A stretch of DNA of 58,954 nt. It comes from a virus. Shown here in pieces: positions 37,777-45,763 of this stretch. The position numbers were made by a program, and so were the translations under genes. The stretch lies in IMG/VR virus record IMGVR_UViG_3300044997_000299, positions 1-58,954 of that record; one strand, given 5' to 3'. The notes below the pieces were generated by a model, which saw only the letters and a list, made by a program, of their open reading frames with translations, was not told the DNA's origin and ran no database searches. Numbering within the stretch: the stretch's first letter is position 1; every line of letters starts with the position of its first letter.

Positions 37777-37870
37777 TTTTTTTCTTTCTTAGATTACCAA
37801 ATACATCATATTTTTTTTTATACATTGCTATTCCTTTTTTTAACCATGCAGGTTGTTTACTTTTCTTCAT
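37763..37870 (-). CDS. Basic peptide, 35 aa
   Basis: MKKSKQPAWLKKGIAMYKKK, YDVFGNLRKKKNGIN. It starts one base after the stop of the 77-aa gene and overlaps the 25-aa peptide by 14 bases. Highly basic and amphipathic, it could bind RNA or a membrane surface. No family is known. Confidence 0.55.
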   Translation of the reverse strand: MKKSKQPAWLKKGIAMYKKKYDVFGNLRKKKNGIN

Positions 37871-37871
37871 A

Positions 37872-38105
37872 TCAATGTCTAAACCCCCTAATATCTAAAA
37901 TTGCTTGTTCTGGAGTATAATTATATTTTTGTCCTAATGCTACAAAAAAGTTTAAAACTCTTTTTTGAGCTTCTTTTTCATTTTTAGGTTTTTTCCCATT
38001 ACAATAAACATGTTCTGCAATTAAACTATTGCAGTCATATTTTTTCGTTAACATTTCAATCCATTTATATAAAGGATGGTTTTTATCAACTACTATTTTT
38101 TTCAT
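37872..38105 (-). CDS. Small hypothetical protein, 77 aa
   Basis: From ATG 38105, MKKIVVDKNHPLYKWIEMLT, KKYDCNSLIAEHVYCNGKKP, then VLNFFVALGQKYNYTPEQAI: a helical globular protein. The ATG overlaps the TGA of the 32-aa membrane peptide; a start eight codons earlier would lie deeper in that gene. No family is recognised. Confidence 0.65.
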   Translation of the reverse strand: MKKIVVDKNHPLYKWIEMLTKKYDCNSLIAEHVYCNGKKPKNEKEAQKRVLNFFVALGQKYNYTPEQAILDIRGFRH

Positions 38106-38200
38106 AAGAAACTCCACAATACAAAACACGTTACCAGTAAACTAAATCTTGGTAACAATGTGTAAAACAAAATTAATGTAACAAATAAAAATAAAATCAT
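38102..38200 (-). CDS. Hydrophobic peptide, 32 aa
   Basis: MILFLFVTLILFYTLLPRFS, LLVTCFVLWSFL: almost wholly hydrophobic with one Arg in the middle, compatible with a helical hairpin. It is linked by ATGA overlaps to both the 68-aa gene upstream and the 77-aa gene downstream, which argues for coupled translation. Confidence 0.6.
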   Translation of the reverse strand: MILFLFVTLILFYTLLPRFSLLVTCFVLWSFL

Positions 38201-38403
38201 TTAACACCTTGGTATTGTTTAATTATATGATCTGCAATATCACTGTCTATTAAAACATATCCTGTGTCGTTTAACTGTAATTTTAAATTACAAAGTTTTT
38301 CTTTACATGCTTTATAAAACACGCTATCTGACAAATCATTTTTAGGCACAGCTTTAGCTATGTCTTGTACTTCTTTTAAATACTCAAACCAATCTTTAGC
38401 CAT
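38197..38403 (-). CDS. Small hypothetical protein, 68 aa
   Basis: MAKDWFEYLKEVQDIAKAVP, then SDSVFYKACKEKLCNLKLQL and YVLIDSDIADHIIKQYQGVK. Mixed helix and strand. It overlaps both neighbours by one to four bases. The function is unknown. Confidence 0.65.
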   Translation of the reverse strand: MAKDWFEYLKEVQDIAKAVPKNDLSDSVFYKACKEKLCNLKLQLNDTGYVLIDSDIADHIIKQYQGVK

Positions 38404-38687
38404 TATTTTTTTATTGAATTAATAAATTTTCTATAAACACTTGCTGCTGAAGTTTTACCCATAACTCTTGCTCTTTGTTCCATGGCGATAGCCGCTTGTA
38501 TTTTATGTGCATGTGTTTTACCACTATTTTTTATTTTAGATACGCTTTTTTTAGCGTCCGCTAAAGTTGCAAATTTTAATCCCCTAATTGTCCCTTTGGG
38601 ATTTTCATCTGTGTACAAATCTGAGTGTTTTTTTGATTTAGCTGGTTGTCCAGGTTTTCTAGGAATTCTTTTCATTGCATTTTCCAT
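38403..38687 (-). CDS. Basic phage protein with HAHKIQAAIAMEQRA motif, 94 aa
   Basis: The protein is rich in Lys and Arg: RIPRKPGQPAKSKKHSDLYT, GTIRGLKFATLADAKKSVSK, then IKNSGKTHAHKIQAAIAMEQ and RARVMGKTSAASVYRKFINS. The last part, K.HAHKIQAAIAMEQRA, is a conserved element I know from phages and giant viruses without a settled function. It may be a small DNA-associated protein. It overlaps the 73-aa gene by 16 bases. Confidence 0.7.
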   Translation of the reverse strand: MENAMKRIPRKPGQPAKSKKHSDLYTDENPKGTIRGLKFATLADAKKSVSKIKNSGKTHAHKIQAAIAMEQRARVMGKTSAASVYRKFINSIKK

Positions 38688-38893
38688 AAATTAATTATTT
38701 TATTTGTTTGATCTAATAATTCATTAAATTTTTCAATTGTCGTATCAAAAGTCATTGAAACTTTTCTGTGGTTCACAAACATTGAAATTGTTTTTTCTTT
38801 ATTATTAAATTCTACAGAAAAAGACTCAATACTCAATGGATTAAGTTTAATTAATTCCCTTGTATCTAACTTAAATTCAGTAGTTACATTCAT
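38672..38893 (-). CDS. First gene of the small-gene chain, 73 aa
   Basis: MNVTTEFKLDTRELIKLNPL, SIESFSVEFNNKEKTISMFV, then MTFDTTIEKFNELLDQTNKI. It has alternating strands and a terminal helix. ATG 38893 is only nine bases from a TATATT -10, so the transcript should be nearly leaderless. It heads the run of mini-genes down to 34 kb. No family is recognised. Confidence 0.65.
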   Translation of the reverse strand: MNVTTEFKLDTRELIKLNPLSIESFSVEFNNKEKTISMFVNHRKVSMTFDTTIEKFNELLDQTNKIINLWKMQ

Positions 38894-38901
38894 ATCCCAT
38901 G

Positions 38902-38929
38902 AATATATAAATTAAGAAGATAATGTCAA
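38902..38929 (-). promoter_or_regulatory. Leftward promoter of a divergent pair
   Basis: Minus-strand TTGACA (38924-38929) is 16 bases from TATATT (38902-38907). It starts the mini-gene operon with almost no 5' leader. It is 28 bases from the rightward -35, so the two could compete or share a regulator. Confidence 0.65.
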
Positions 38930-38957
38930 GTAAAAAAACAACTAAATATTAAGGATA

Positions 38958-38986
38958 TTGACAAACTATCCCATAATATCTACTAA
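38958..38986 (+). promoter_or_regulatory. Rightward promoter of a divergent pair
   Basis: Plus-strand TTGACA (38958-38963) is 17 bases from TACTAA (38981-38986). The predicted start site coincides with the ATG at 38993, which implies a leaderless mRNA. Confidence 0.6.
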
Positions 38987-38992
38987 TACCTC

Positions 38993-39250
38993 ATGAAATT
39001 ATATCGTTTCATTGCACGTTATGCAGGGCAACGTATAATAATAGACGTTAAAGCACATAACGATGATGAAGCTAAGGTTAATTTCATAAATGGGTTAAAG
39101 CAAGGCGGAGGAACGTGGAGAGATGAAAATATGTATTCTCCTTCCAAAGTTTTCATAACTTATGAAGAAATAAATGATGATAGAAACGTTACAGTCTCTG
39201 TTACTAAAAAAGATCAGCTTGGAATCCAAGTGGAACCAATCTTATCTTGA
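38993..39250 (+). CDS. Rightward small protein, 85 aa
   Basis: MKLYRFIARYAGQRIIIDVK, AHNDDEAKVNFINGLKQGGG, then KVFITYEEINDDRNVTVSVT. It has a strand-rich N-terminus and an AHNDDEA helix. It is one of only three plus-strand genes, driven by the divergent promoter and probably leaderless. It may be a small regulator or inhibitor; no family is recognised. Confidence 0.72.
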   Translation: MKLYRFIARYAGQRIIIDVKAHNDDEAKVNFINGLKQGGGTWRDENMYSPSKVFITYEEINDDRNVTVSVTKKDQLGIQVEPILS

Positions 39251-39383
39251 TAATGGTTGCGAGACACCAGATATGAAGTGGATAGATCTTGAACTTAAAA
39301 AAACAAGACTAGCAATGAGAGATCTAGCCAATGTTGTTGCAAGACAAGAATTATTAAGAGAATACTCAGATATTTCTAGTTAA
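39174..39383 (+). CDS. Rightward small helical protein, 69 aa
   Basis: The protein contains SLESKWNQSYLDNGCETPDM, KWIDLELKKTRLAMRDLANV, VARQELLREYSDIS. The WIDLELKKTR..MR..AN..AR pattern is familiar from small marine-phage proteins of unknown role. The ATG at 39174 gives a 77-base overlap with the preceding gene in another frame; later starts (ATG 39271) would lose conserved residues, so the overlap is probably real. Confidence 0.65.
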   Translation: MMIETLQSLLLKKISLESKWNQSYLDNGCETPDMKWIDLELKKTRLAMRDLANVVARQELLREYSDISS

Positions 39384-39390
39384 GGCAACA

Positions 39391-39416
39391 AAAAAAATAG
39401 AATAGTTAAAATTCTA
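39391..39416 (-). terminator. AT-rich terminator of the replication operon
   Basis: TAGAAT (39398-39403) pairs with ATTCTA (39411-39416). On the minus strand the stem is followed by eight Ts. It overlaps the stop of the zinc-ribbon gene and faces the end of the convergent rightward pair. The stem is weak but the U-tract is good. Confidence 0.5.
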
Positions 39417-39605
39417 AAGGATACTTTCGTCTTTAATATTTAAATTCATTTTTGTAAATAAAACTTTACCGTTTTTATATTGTCTAGATTTTTCTAAACA
39501 AATCGGACAAGCAAAAATACTTTCTTCTTTTGTTTTTCTAAAATGCACCGGGGTTCCACAATGAGGACAAATTCCTAAATTGACATATACTTCCTCTAAA
39601 TCCAT
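39414..39605 (-). CDS. Zinc-ribbon protein downstream of polymerase, 63 aa
   Basis: MDLEEVYVNLGICPHCGTPV, HFRKTKEESIFACPICLEKS: two CPxC pairs about 20 residues apart make a zinc ribbon. It overlaps the polymerase gene by one base and ends the replication operon. A role as a small DNA- or polymerase-binding factor is plausible but unproven. Confidence 0.72.
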   Translation of the reverse strand: MDLEEVYVNLGICPHCGTPVHFRKTKEESIFACPICLEKSRQYKNGKVLFTKMNLNIKDESIL

Positions 39606-41467
39606 TATGCATCTCCCCAGTCCTTTCCAATTGTAACATCGACTTTAGACGGCACAACTAATTCTGGAATAGAACTTTCCATTATTTTTTTTATTTCTTC
39701 TGAATCTTTGCTTTCCCTTACACTAAAGCATAATTCGTCATGTATTTGCAACATAGGTAAAAATCCAGCATTATAACAGTCAATCATAGCTTGTTTAACT
39801 TGATCTGCAGCTGAACCTTGAATGAGTCTATTTAAAGCTTTAAATGTACCGGATCTTCTAATGTTATTAATTCCATACTTTTGAACTGCATCATCATAAG
39901 TTGTTGATTTATTTAATCCCCAACTTGCAACTTCCCATTTATCAAATCTGCAACGTCTTCCTCTAATTGTTCTTATAGACCCATTTGCTTCTGCTGATTC
40001 TTGACACTTTGACGCTAATTGTTTTACGAAAGGAACTTTCTTGTTGTAATTCTCCAAAAGTTTTTTTGCTTCTTCTTCTCCGATTCCAAGTTGAGCGGAT
40101 AATTTTTTGGCACCCATTCCATAAAAAAGTCCCAAGTTAATAGTTTTCGCTTGTCCTCTAGGTATGCCCGCCATATCTGCGACTGTTTGATGGAAGTCTG
40201 CGTCGTCTTTCTCATAAGCTTTTATTAATTGATCTGATCCCTTAAATCCAACTGTGTAAGCATAGTGTGCCACAAGTCTTGGCTCCTGTTGCGAATAGTC
40301 GAATGAACCCCATAGTAAATTAAAATCAGGTTTAAATATAGATCTAATTTTAGATCCAAACTCTTTATTTTTTGCTGGAACTTGCTGTAAGTTTGGATTT
40401 GACATGGATAATCTGCCAGAAACTGTGCCCCCTGAATCTGATTTTAATTGATTTATTTCCGCGTGAATTCTGCCTTTATGTTGATACTTTATAATTGAAT
40501 CAATAAATGTAGATGTAAATTTGTTTATTTCTCTTGCTTCTCGCAGGTATTTTGCAATCGGTGCAGAACAATTTAATAGCCAATTTGCTGTAAAGCTTGG
40601 TTCTTTTGTCTTCTCTGTTCTTGGATAGTCTATCTTTAATTTATCGAAAGCTTTTGCTATACTTCTTGCCTCCCAAATTTCTACATTCAAACCGCATTCT
40701 TTGTTAATTTGATGTAATAAAGTTTTTTCTTTTTCTAAAAATTCTTTCTTTAATTTTTCAGCCTGCATGACATTTACACGTATTCCTTTTGCTCTCATTG
40801 AAATTAGAATCGGCGTAAGTCTAGTCTCTAAATCAAATATAGTTTGTAAAGAGTTGTCGTAAATTTTGAATTTTAAATATTGCCAAAGTTTTAAAGTTAA
40901 TGATGCATCTTGTTCGGCATAAAATCCTACATACTGTGCTGGTAGTTTATAAAGCTCCTGTTTAGCGTCTAGACCCCAATCGGCCGCTGCTTCTTTAAGC
41001 TCTTGTTCAGATTTTGTTTCGCCTAACCAATCGAAGCCGAGAGAATTTAGTGAATAGGAAAATCTATTTTCGTCTACAATAGCTGCAGCTATCATAGTAT
41101 CAATTATTCTTCCATTTTTAATATTGATCCCGTGCGCTCTTAACCAACCCACATCGTATGATGAATTGTGAAATATTTTATCACCTGAACCACTTACTAT
41201 GTCTTGAACCCAATCCATTACCATTTTGTAATCCATGTTGGAACCAACTTCATGACTGATAGGGTAATAACCAACAAAGCCTTCCGTGGCCACACCTATG
41301 CCTACAATGTTTCCGTCCATGGTAGGCCAACCAGATCCCTTTTCTTTTATGTTTGGATCTTTTGTTTCTAAGTCTATTGCTATTTCTTTTGCATTTTTTA
41401 AATCAGGAAAGTGTGTCGGGGGAGTCCAATCGGATTCTTTAAATACAAAATTTATTTGATGACTCAT
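39605..41467 (-). CDS. polA: Family A DNA polymerase with 3'-5' exonuclease
   Basis: The 620-aa enzyme has an exonuclease domain with D32 and E34 (AIDLETKDP), D105 (NSSYDVGWL) and D187 (YAEQDASLT). The polymerase domain has motif A WGSFDYSQQEPR (D390), motif B RGQAKTINLGLFYG (R437, K441, Y449) and motif C QIHDELCFS (D577, E578). There is no 5'-3' exonuclease. The position matching E. coli Phe762 is Leu445, a variant linked in viral ecology to slower, possibly temperate-like replication. It replicates the phage genome. Confidence 0.95.
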   Translation of the reverse strand: MSHQINFVFKESDWTPPTHFPDLKNAKEIAIDLETKDPNIKEKGSGWPTMDGNIVGIGVATEGFVGYYPISHEVGSNMDYKMVMDWVQDIVSGSGDKIFHNSSYDVGWLRAHGINIKNGRIIDTMIAAAIVDENRFSYSLNSLGFDWLGETKSEQELKEAAADWGLDAKQELYKLPAQYVGFYAEQDASLTLKLWQYLKFKIYDNSLQTIFDLETRLTPILISMRAKGIRVNVMQAEKLKKEFLEKEKTLLHQINKECGLNVEIWEARSIAKAFDKLKIDYPRTEKTKEPSFTANWLLNCSAPIAKYLREAREINKFTSTFIDSIIKYQHKGRIHAEINQLKSDSGGTVSGRLSMSNPNLQQVPAKNKEFGSKIRSIFKPDFNLLWGSFDYSQQEPRLVAHYAYTVGFKGSDQLIKAYEKDDADFHQTVADMAGIPRGQAKTINLGLFYGMGAKKLSAQLGIGEEEAKKLLENYNKKVPFVKQLASKCQESAEANGSIRTIRGRRCRFDKWEVASWGLNKSTTYDDAVQKYGINNIRRSGTFKALNRLIQGSAADQVKQAMIDCYNAGFLPMLQIHDELCFSVRESKDSEEIKKIMESSIPELVVPSKVDVTIGKDWGDA

Positions 41468-41679
41468 TTTGTGTAATCTCTTTTAATAATCATTTCACAA
41501 TAATGTATTGCTTTTTTAATATCAGCCAACTTACCTTTGTCTTGATGTCGTGTTATATATTTTACTACATTACCCTCTGCAAAAAATAATTTATTTTTAT
41601 TTATATATTGCGATGGTTGAATGGCATACTTTTTATAATGTTTTCCACCAACTTGTTTAAAAAAATTTTTATTTGTCAT
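41464..41679 (-). CDS. DUF3310 protein, 71 aa
   Basis: KQVGGKHYKKYAIQPSQYIN, AEGNVVKYITRHQDKGKLAD, then IKKAIHYCEMIIKRD match DUF3310, a small domain common in phage replication modules and sometimes described as nucleotide-kinase-like. The conserved GG.HY, Q...Y, GNV.KY..R and D..KA..Y are all present. It overlaps the polymerase by four bases. Its activity is not established. Confidence 0.82.
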   Translation of the reverse strand: MTNKNFFKQVGGKHYKKYAIQPSQYINKNKLFFAEGNVVKYITRHQDKGKLADIKKAIHYCEMIIKRDYTK

Positions 41680-41800
41680 AAATATATCTTATTTTTGGCT
41701 TAAATTTTTTATGATATTCGTCTCTAATTATTCTTAATCTTTTACACATTAACTGTAATATTTTTAAACGTTTTCTTATTAGTATTAATTCTTTTTTCAT
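41669..41800 (-). CDS. Small basic protein, 43 aa
   Basis: MKKELILIRKRLKILQLMCK, RLRIIRDEYHKKFKPKIRYI, YDK. A strongly basic helix, overlapping the DUF3310 start by 11 bases in another frame. It is probably nucleic-acid binding. Support is from position and coding-like composition only. Confidence 0.5.
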   Translation of the reverse strand: MKKELILIRKRLKILQLMCKRLRIIRDEYHKKFKPKIRYIYDK

Positions 41801-41877
41801 GTTTTTTATGCTGTTAAAATTGCATAACTCTATTTTTCAACCAACTGTAGCACAACTGAGTTTTTACAATTTAAACA

Positions 41878-43458
41878 TTAAATATTTCTTTTAATTTCAT
41901 TTAACATTCTACAAAGTGGAAACGTATATTGATGATTACTTCTCAATATATGTAAGTTTTGTTTAGCTCTTGTTACTCCTACATACCATACTCTATATTC
42001 AGAGCAACGATCTTTTCCTATTTTATTTTCTAAATGAGCAGGCCAATTAGATTTTTCATAAATTACTACATCATTAGCTTCACCACCTTTAATTGAATGA
42101 ATTGTGTCTATAATAATTTCAGAATCTAAATCAGGATTGATATCAGCTTCAATTAATTTATTAAAATAATATTTGTCATGCTCAGAAAAATTTCTATTAA
42201 ATATGTTAGTCCAATCATCTTTAGGAACTCTAAGACCAGCTTCTGTAACTAAAAAATTATAGTCAAATAATAAATTGTTATTTATAGCCATCCATTTTTT
42301 ACTGTCTAAGCTTCTCCAACCATATGTTATTTCATTAATATAAGTGTAAAGAATTTGACATTGTTCTTTATTAATTTTATTACCACGCATTAATTGGTTC
42401 CAAAGTTTAATCGCTCTCCATTTATGTATGTCAAAAGACTTTGAACCTTTTGCACTTTGAAAAAATAAACCCAAAGTTTTTGCTTCTTGTTTTAATTCAT
42501 CTACAATTTCATTTGTTCGGCCAAGTATCATCCAACTGTCTGATGCACCAAAATTTATATCTTTAAGTCTTTGATATATAGTAATATTTCCTATATTTAT
42601 TTTAGGCACAAAATCTTTTTTCTTTCTACCTTTAATATAAGTTGCAATGTATTGAGAAAAATCGTGTATTGTTTTAGGTATTCTATAAGAAGTTTTTAAA
42701 ATAAAATCTTTACCAGGAAACTCATTAAAGTACTCTACTTCAGCTCCGTTCCACTCATAAATCGCCTGATCATCATCTCCCGCTATATAAATTCTATTAG
42801 AGTTGTTAGCTAACTTATAAATTAATTTCCATTGCAAAGGAGTTAAATCTTGAGCTTCATCTATAATTAAAACTTTTAATTTTGGTGCTGGAGCATTTTT
42901 AATATAATGCTCGATCATATCAGTAAAATCTACTCTATGATCTTGCTTATATTCATCATAAGCTTCAATAATTAATCTAAATTTTTCGTAAACAACTCTT
43001 TTAATTTTTTCTTCTTTGTATTGATCATCTGGATGAATTAATCTATTTCTTGCTTTGTCGTACACTCGTAAAGACCAATCATTCCAAACAAGATGTCCAT
43101 TGTAATTTTCAAATCTAACTCTAGGCAAACCTAATGTTTGAGCAAACTCTACCATATCTATATCAGGATCAACTACTGGAACTTGCTTATAATTTTGTCT
43201 GCAAAAACTATGTATTGTTCTAAAATTTCTTAAATCATCATCTGTGCAGCCTACAAATTTTTTAAATGCTCTATATCTTGCCTCATTAACTGCTTTATTT
43301 GTAAATGATAAGTAGGCCATGTCCCTAGGTTTGATGCCTCTTGTTATAAATTTATCAACTCTTTCTAGTAGAGTTGTTGTTTTTCCTGTGCCTGGAGGAC
43401 CATATATTTTAATGGTTCGGTTCTTCAAACGGTGCTTTTTCTCTTTTGAATAAGACAT
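41878..43458 (-). CDS. UvrD/Rep-like SF1 helicase
   Basis: The 526-aa protein has Walker A IYGPPGTGKTTTL (residues 18-30), motif Ia LSFTNKAVNEA, Walker B LIIDEAQDLTPLQWKL, motif III YIAGDDDQAIYEWNGA, motif IV TSYRIP and late motifs DTIHSIKGGEANDVVI and YVGVTRAKQNLHIL. All UvrD-type motifs are present, so it is a 3'-5' DNA helicase. It is short for UvrD and lacks large accessory domains. With no DnaB-type helicase visible, it may be the replicative helicase. It overlaps the primase gene by 50 bases. Confidence 0.92.
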   Translation of the reverse strand: MSYSKEKKHRLKNRTIKIYGPPGTGKTTTLLERVDKFITRGIKPRDMAYLSFTNKAVNEARYRAFKKFVGCTDDDLRNFRTIHSFCRQNYKQVPVVDPDIDMVEFAQTLGLPRVRFENYNGHLVWNDWSLRVYDKARNRLIHPDDQYKEEKIKRVVYEKFRLIIEAYDEYKQDHRVDFTDMIEHYIKNAPAPKLKVLIIDEAQDLTPLQWKLIYKLANNSNRIYIAGDDDQAIYEWNGAEVEYFNEFPGKDFILKTSYRIPKTIHDFSQYIATYIKGRKKKDFVPKINIGNITIYQRLKDINFGASDSWMILGRTNEIVDELKQEAKTLGLFFQSAKGSKSFDIHKWRAIKLWNQLMRGNKINKEQCQILYTYINEITYGWRSLDSKKWMAINNNLLFDYNFLVTEAGLRVPKDDWTNIFNRNFSEHDKYYFNKLIEADINPDLDSEIIIDTIHSIKGGEANDVVIYEKSNWPAHLENKIGKDRCSEYRVWYVGVTRAKQNLHILRSNHQYTFPLCRMLNEIKRNI

Positions 43459-44938
43459 TTGACCTTTCGATTATTGGTTCTTCTGGTTTCCTACAATACC
43501 AAATATTTTTAATTTTTAATTTATCATAATATTCTTTTTTAATTGAACCATTCTTTTTTAGTGTATTGATAATTTCAAATTTTTTTATTGCCTTATTATT
43601 TTTTCTAATAAATCTTTCAAAAGTTTTATATTTAAAAACTACATTATTATTGTGTAAATACCACATGTCTGCCTCTACTTGCGAAGCATTGTCTGCTTGT
43701 TGAGTTTCTTGTGTGAATTGAATCATTAAATCTGCAAATTCTTCTTGTGCTTCTTTATCTTCATCGTAACCCTCAATGTCTTGTTGCATTGTTTTTAATT
43801 GATTTAAAAATACTCTGAACTCCTTGTCTTTCAATTTTTGCCAAACCATATCAGCTTGATCAAATAATGCTTCTGCAAATAATTGTTGTTGATTACATTG
43901 TTTGCCATTTAATTCTATAGTTTTTTTGTCTATTGTTAAAAAATAAATTGGCGGATTAGTTTTTAATCTTTGAAACGAATCTACTTTTGGCATGTAAGCT
44001 GAACTGTCAATGCCATATAATAATGTTCTACATAAGCCAGCGTTACAGTGATCTTTCATTGGTTTGTCACTACACTTATATCCATAATCTTTTTTTTCAT
44101 AACTTTTAATTACAGCTTGAACTTCATGTGCAGGTAATTGTTCATAGAACTGATCATTACGATCCCAAACTTCTTTTTGCCATCCATCTGGATTTTTCTT
44201 TTTTGCAAGAGTCGCAAAAGCAGTAAGAGCATTATTTCTATATCCACCTTCACATCCATTTCTTATTATAGCTTGTAAGCAGGGAGGAAATTGATTAAAT
44301 TCTTTTTCTTCAATTAAACTATCATCTACTTTTATTGAAAAAAATTGTTCTTTTGTTAATCTAAACTTATCAATAAAACTATACCAATCAATTAAAGGTA
44401 TTCCTGCTCCATTATCATAAAGTGCATAACGTGTTGTCCTAGCCGCTTTTTGATAAGGAATATTTAACCAATTACCTAAATCATTTCTGTGAACCATGAT
44501 TTGTCTTTGTTTTGGGAATATTTCACAACTAGATAGTCCTAAATCAGTCGATAACAAACTAAGTTTATCAATCATATCAGAGGCCTGTATTGGTTCTTTT
44601 GTATGTAAAAATAAATGCACTCCACCTGACTTTGACCTATAAGGCACAAGTGGATACTTTTTTTTTCTAATATTTCCTATTAAATTTTTTACGTTTAAAT
44701 CGTATTTATCTACGTCTATGCATCCCCAAATACACGTATTGTCTTGTCGAATGGGTATAACACCTAAATTAATTTCACCATTTAAATGTTTTTGAAATAA
44801 TTCTTGAGTGAGAGGAGCACGCTTAGTTACAGCGCGCCCTCTCTCTTTTCCAGTCTTTTGGTCTTTATCGCCTTCAAGATAATATTCCCCGTAGGCAATA
44901 TCTAAGCCTTGAAATATTTCGATAAATTTCTCGACCAT
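43409..44938 (-). CDS. Archaeo-eukaryotic-type primase (AEP/PrimPol)
   Basis: The 509-aa protein carries the AEP core near the N-terminus: CIWGCIDVDKYDLN with D75-V-D77, PYRSKSGGVHLFLH with H108, and SCEIFPKQRQIMVH. A middle domain has GCEGGYRNNALTAFATLAKK. A probable zinc site follows (GYKCSDKPMKDHCNAGLCRT), and a helical C-terminal part. The TOTE-type and phage AEPs make RNA or DNA primers. It is encoded just before the UvrD helicase, so the two may form the primase-helicase pair. Confidence 0.82.
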   Translation of the reverse strand: MVEKFIEIFQGLDIAYGEYYLEGDKDQKTGKERGRAVTKRAPLTQELFQKHLNGEINLGVIPIRQDNTCIWGCIDVDKYDLNVKNLIGNIRKKKYPLVPYRSKSGGVHLFLHTKEPIQASDMIDKLSLLSTDLGLSSCEIFPKQRQIMVHRNDLGNWLNIPYQKAARTTRYALYDNGAGIPLIDWYSFIDKFRLTKEQFFSIKVDDSLIEEKEFNQFPPCLQAIIRNGCEGGYRNNALTAFATLAKKKNPDGWQKEVWDRNDQFYEQLPAHEVQAVIKSYEKKDYGYKCSDKPMKDHCNAGLCRTLLYGIDSSAYMPKVDSFQRLKTNPPIYFLTIDKKTIELNGKQCNQQQLFAEALFDQADMVWQKLKDKEFRVFLNQLKTMQQDIEGYDEDKEAQEEFADLMIQFTQETQQADNASQVEADMWYLHNNNVVFKYKTFERFIRKNNKAIKKFEIINTLKKNGSIKKEYYDKLKIKNIWYCRKPEEPIIERSNVLFKREKAPFEEPNH

Positions 44939-45762
44939 TAAAAAGGAGTTTGTTCAGATTTTGAGCTTTGTTGAGTTTCAGTTGCAACTGGCGTATCATC
45001 TTCATAATTTACAGACACACCTTTGCGACAAGTTTCGTACAAATCAACTGCAGATTTAAATGCATTTTGATTTGATACCTGCCCTATATGATTTATAGCC
45101 CAACCAGTCCATTGACCCTTACCGTTTGATTCTTGAACAGTAGTTAGTTTATAAACTTGGCTAAATGATGGTTGTGATACCAAATCACCCTTACTGTTTT
45201 TAACTTTTGGTAAGGCTCTCATCATTGAGTTCCACTTTCGAGATTTTTTAGCTTGAGTTCTACTCATGGAAATTAACCCTGTAGTGTTTGGACTTTGATC
45301 CTCATTTAATAAAAGAACAAAGTGAGATGCTGTTCCCTCTAAATAGTTTCCGTTTAAAAGCCTGTCTCTATTTTGAGCATCCCTTTTTGTTTGAGATACA
45401 ATATCTGAATCAGCAGAGTAAATTTTAACAGGTGCATTTACACCTCCAGTTCCTCTTTCTTTCCATTCAATATATTCAAACTTATAATAACAAGGAACAA
45501 CTAATATACCTTTGGCTCCGTCATACAGTTTTTTTGTAACAGAGTTACAAATCATTCCTGTTTGAGCACCTTCAATATATTTTTCGTGTCCAAGTCTTTT
45601 TTCGTAAGATGCATCGCTAATTAATTTAATAAACGGCATAGCCATTTGATTGGCTGTTACGTTTTCTAGCCCTGCATCACCGTACTGATCAATTATAGAA
45701 GCTACATTAAATGTAGGTTTTTCTACGATTGCAGTTTTTTCTTTCTTGACTTGTGTTTGCAT
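44938..45762 (-). CDS. Putative ssDNA-binding protein, 274 aa
   Basis: The protein has a conserved-looking middle: MAMPFIKLISDASYEKRLGH, DGAKGILVVPCYYKFEYIEW, SHFVLLLNEDQSPNTTGLIS and MSRTQAKKSRKWNSMMRALP. It ends in a flexible polar tail that finishes SEQTPF, reminiscent of the PF terminus of SSBs. Proteins of this type sit before primases in marine phages and are suspected SSB equivalents. Its one-base overlap with the primase supports a replication role. The identity is inferred. Confidence 0.55.
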   Translation of the reverse strand: MQTQVKKEKTAIVEKPTFNVASIIDQYGDAGLENVTANQMAMPFIKLISDASYEKRLGHEKYIEGAQTGMICNSVTKKLYDGAKGILVVPCYYKFEYIEWKERGTGGVNAPVKIYSADSDIVSQTKRDAQNRDRLLNGNYLEGTASHFVLLLNEDQSPNTTGLISMSRTQAKKSRKWNSMMRALPKVKNSKGDLVSQPSFSQVYKLTTVQESNGKGQWTGWAINHIGQVSNQNAFKSAVDLYETCRKGVSVNYEDDTPVATETQQSSKSEQTPF

Positions 45763-45763
45763 T

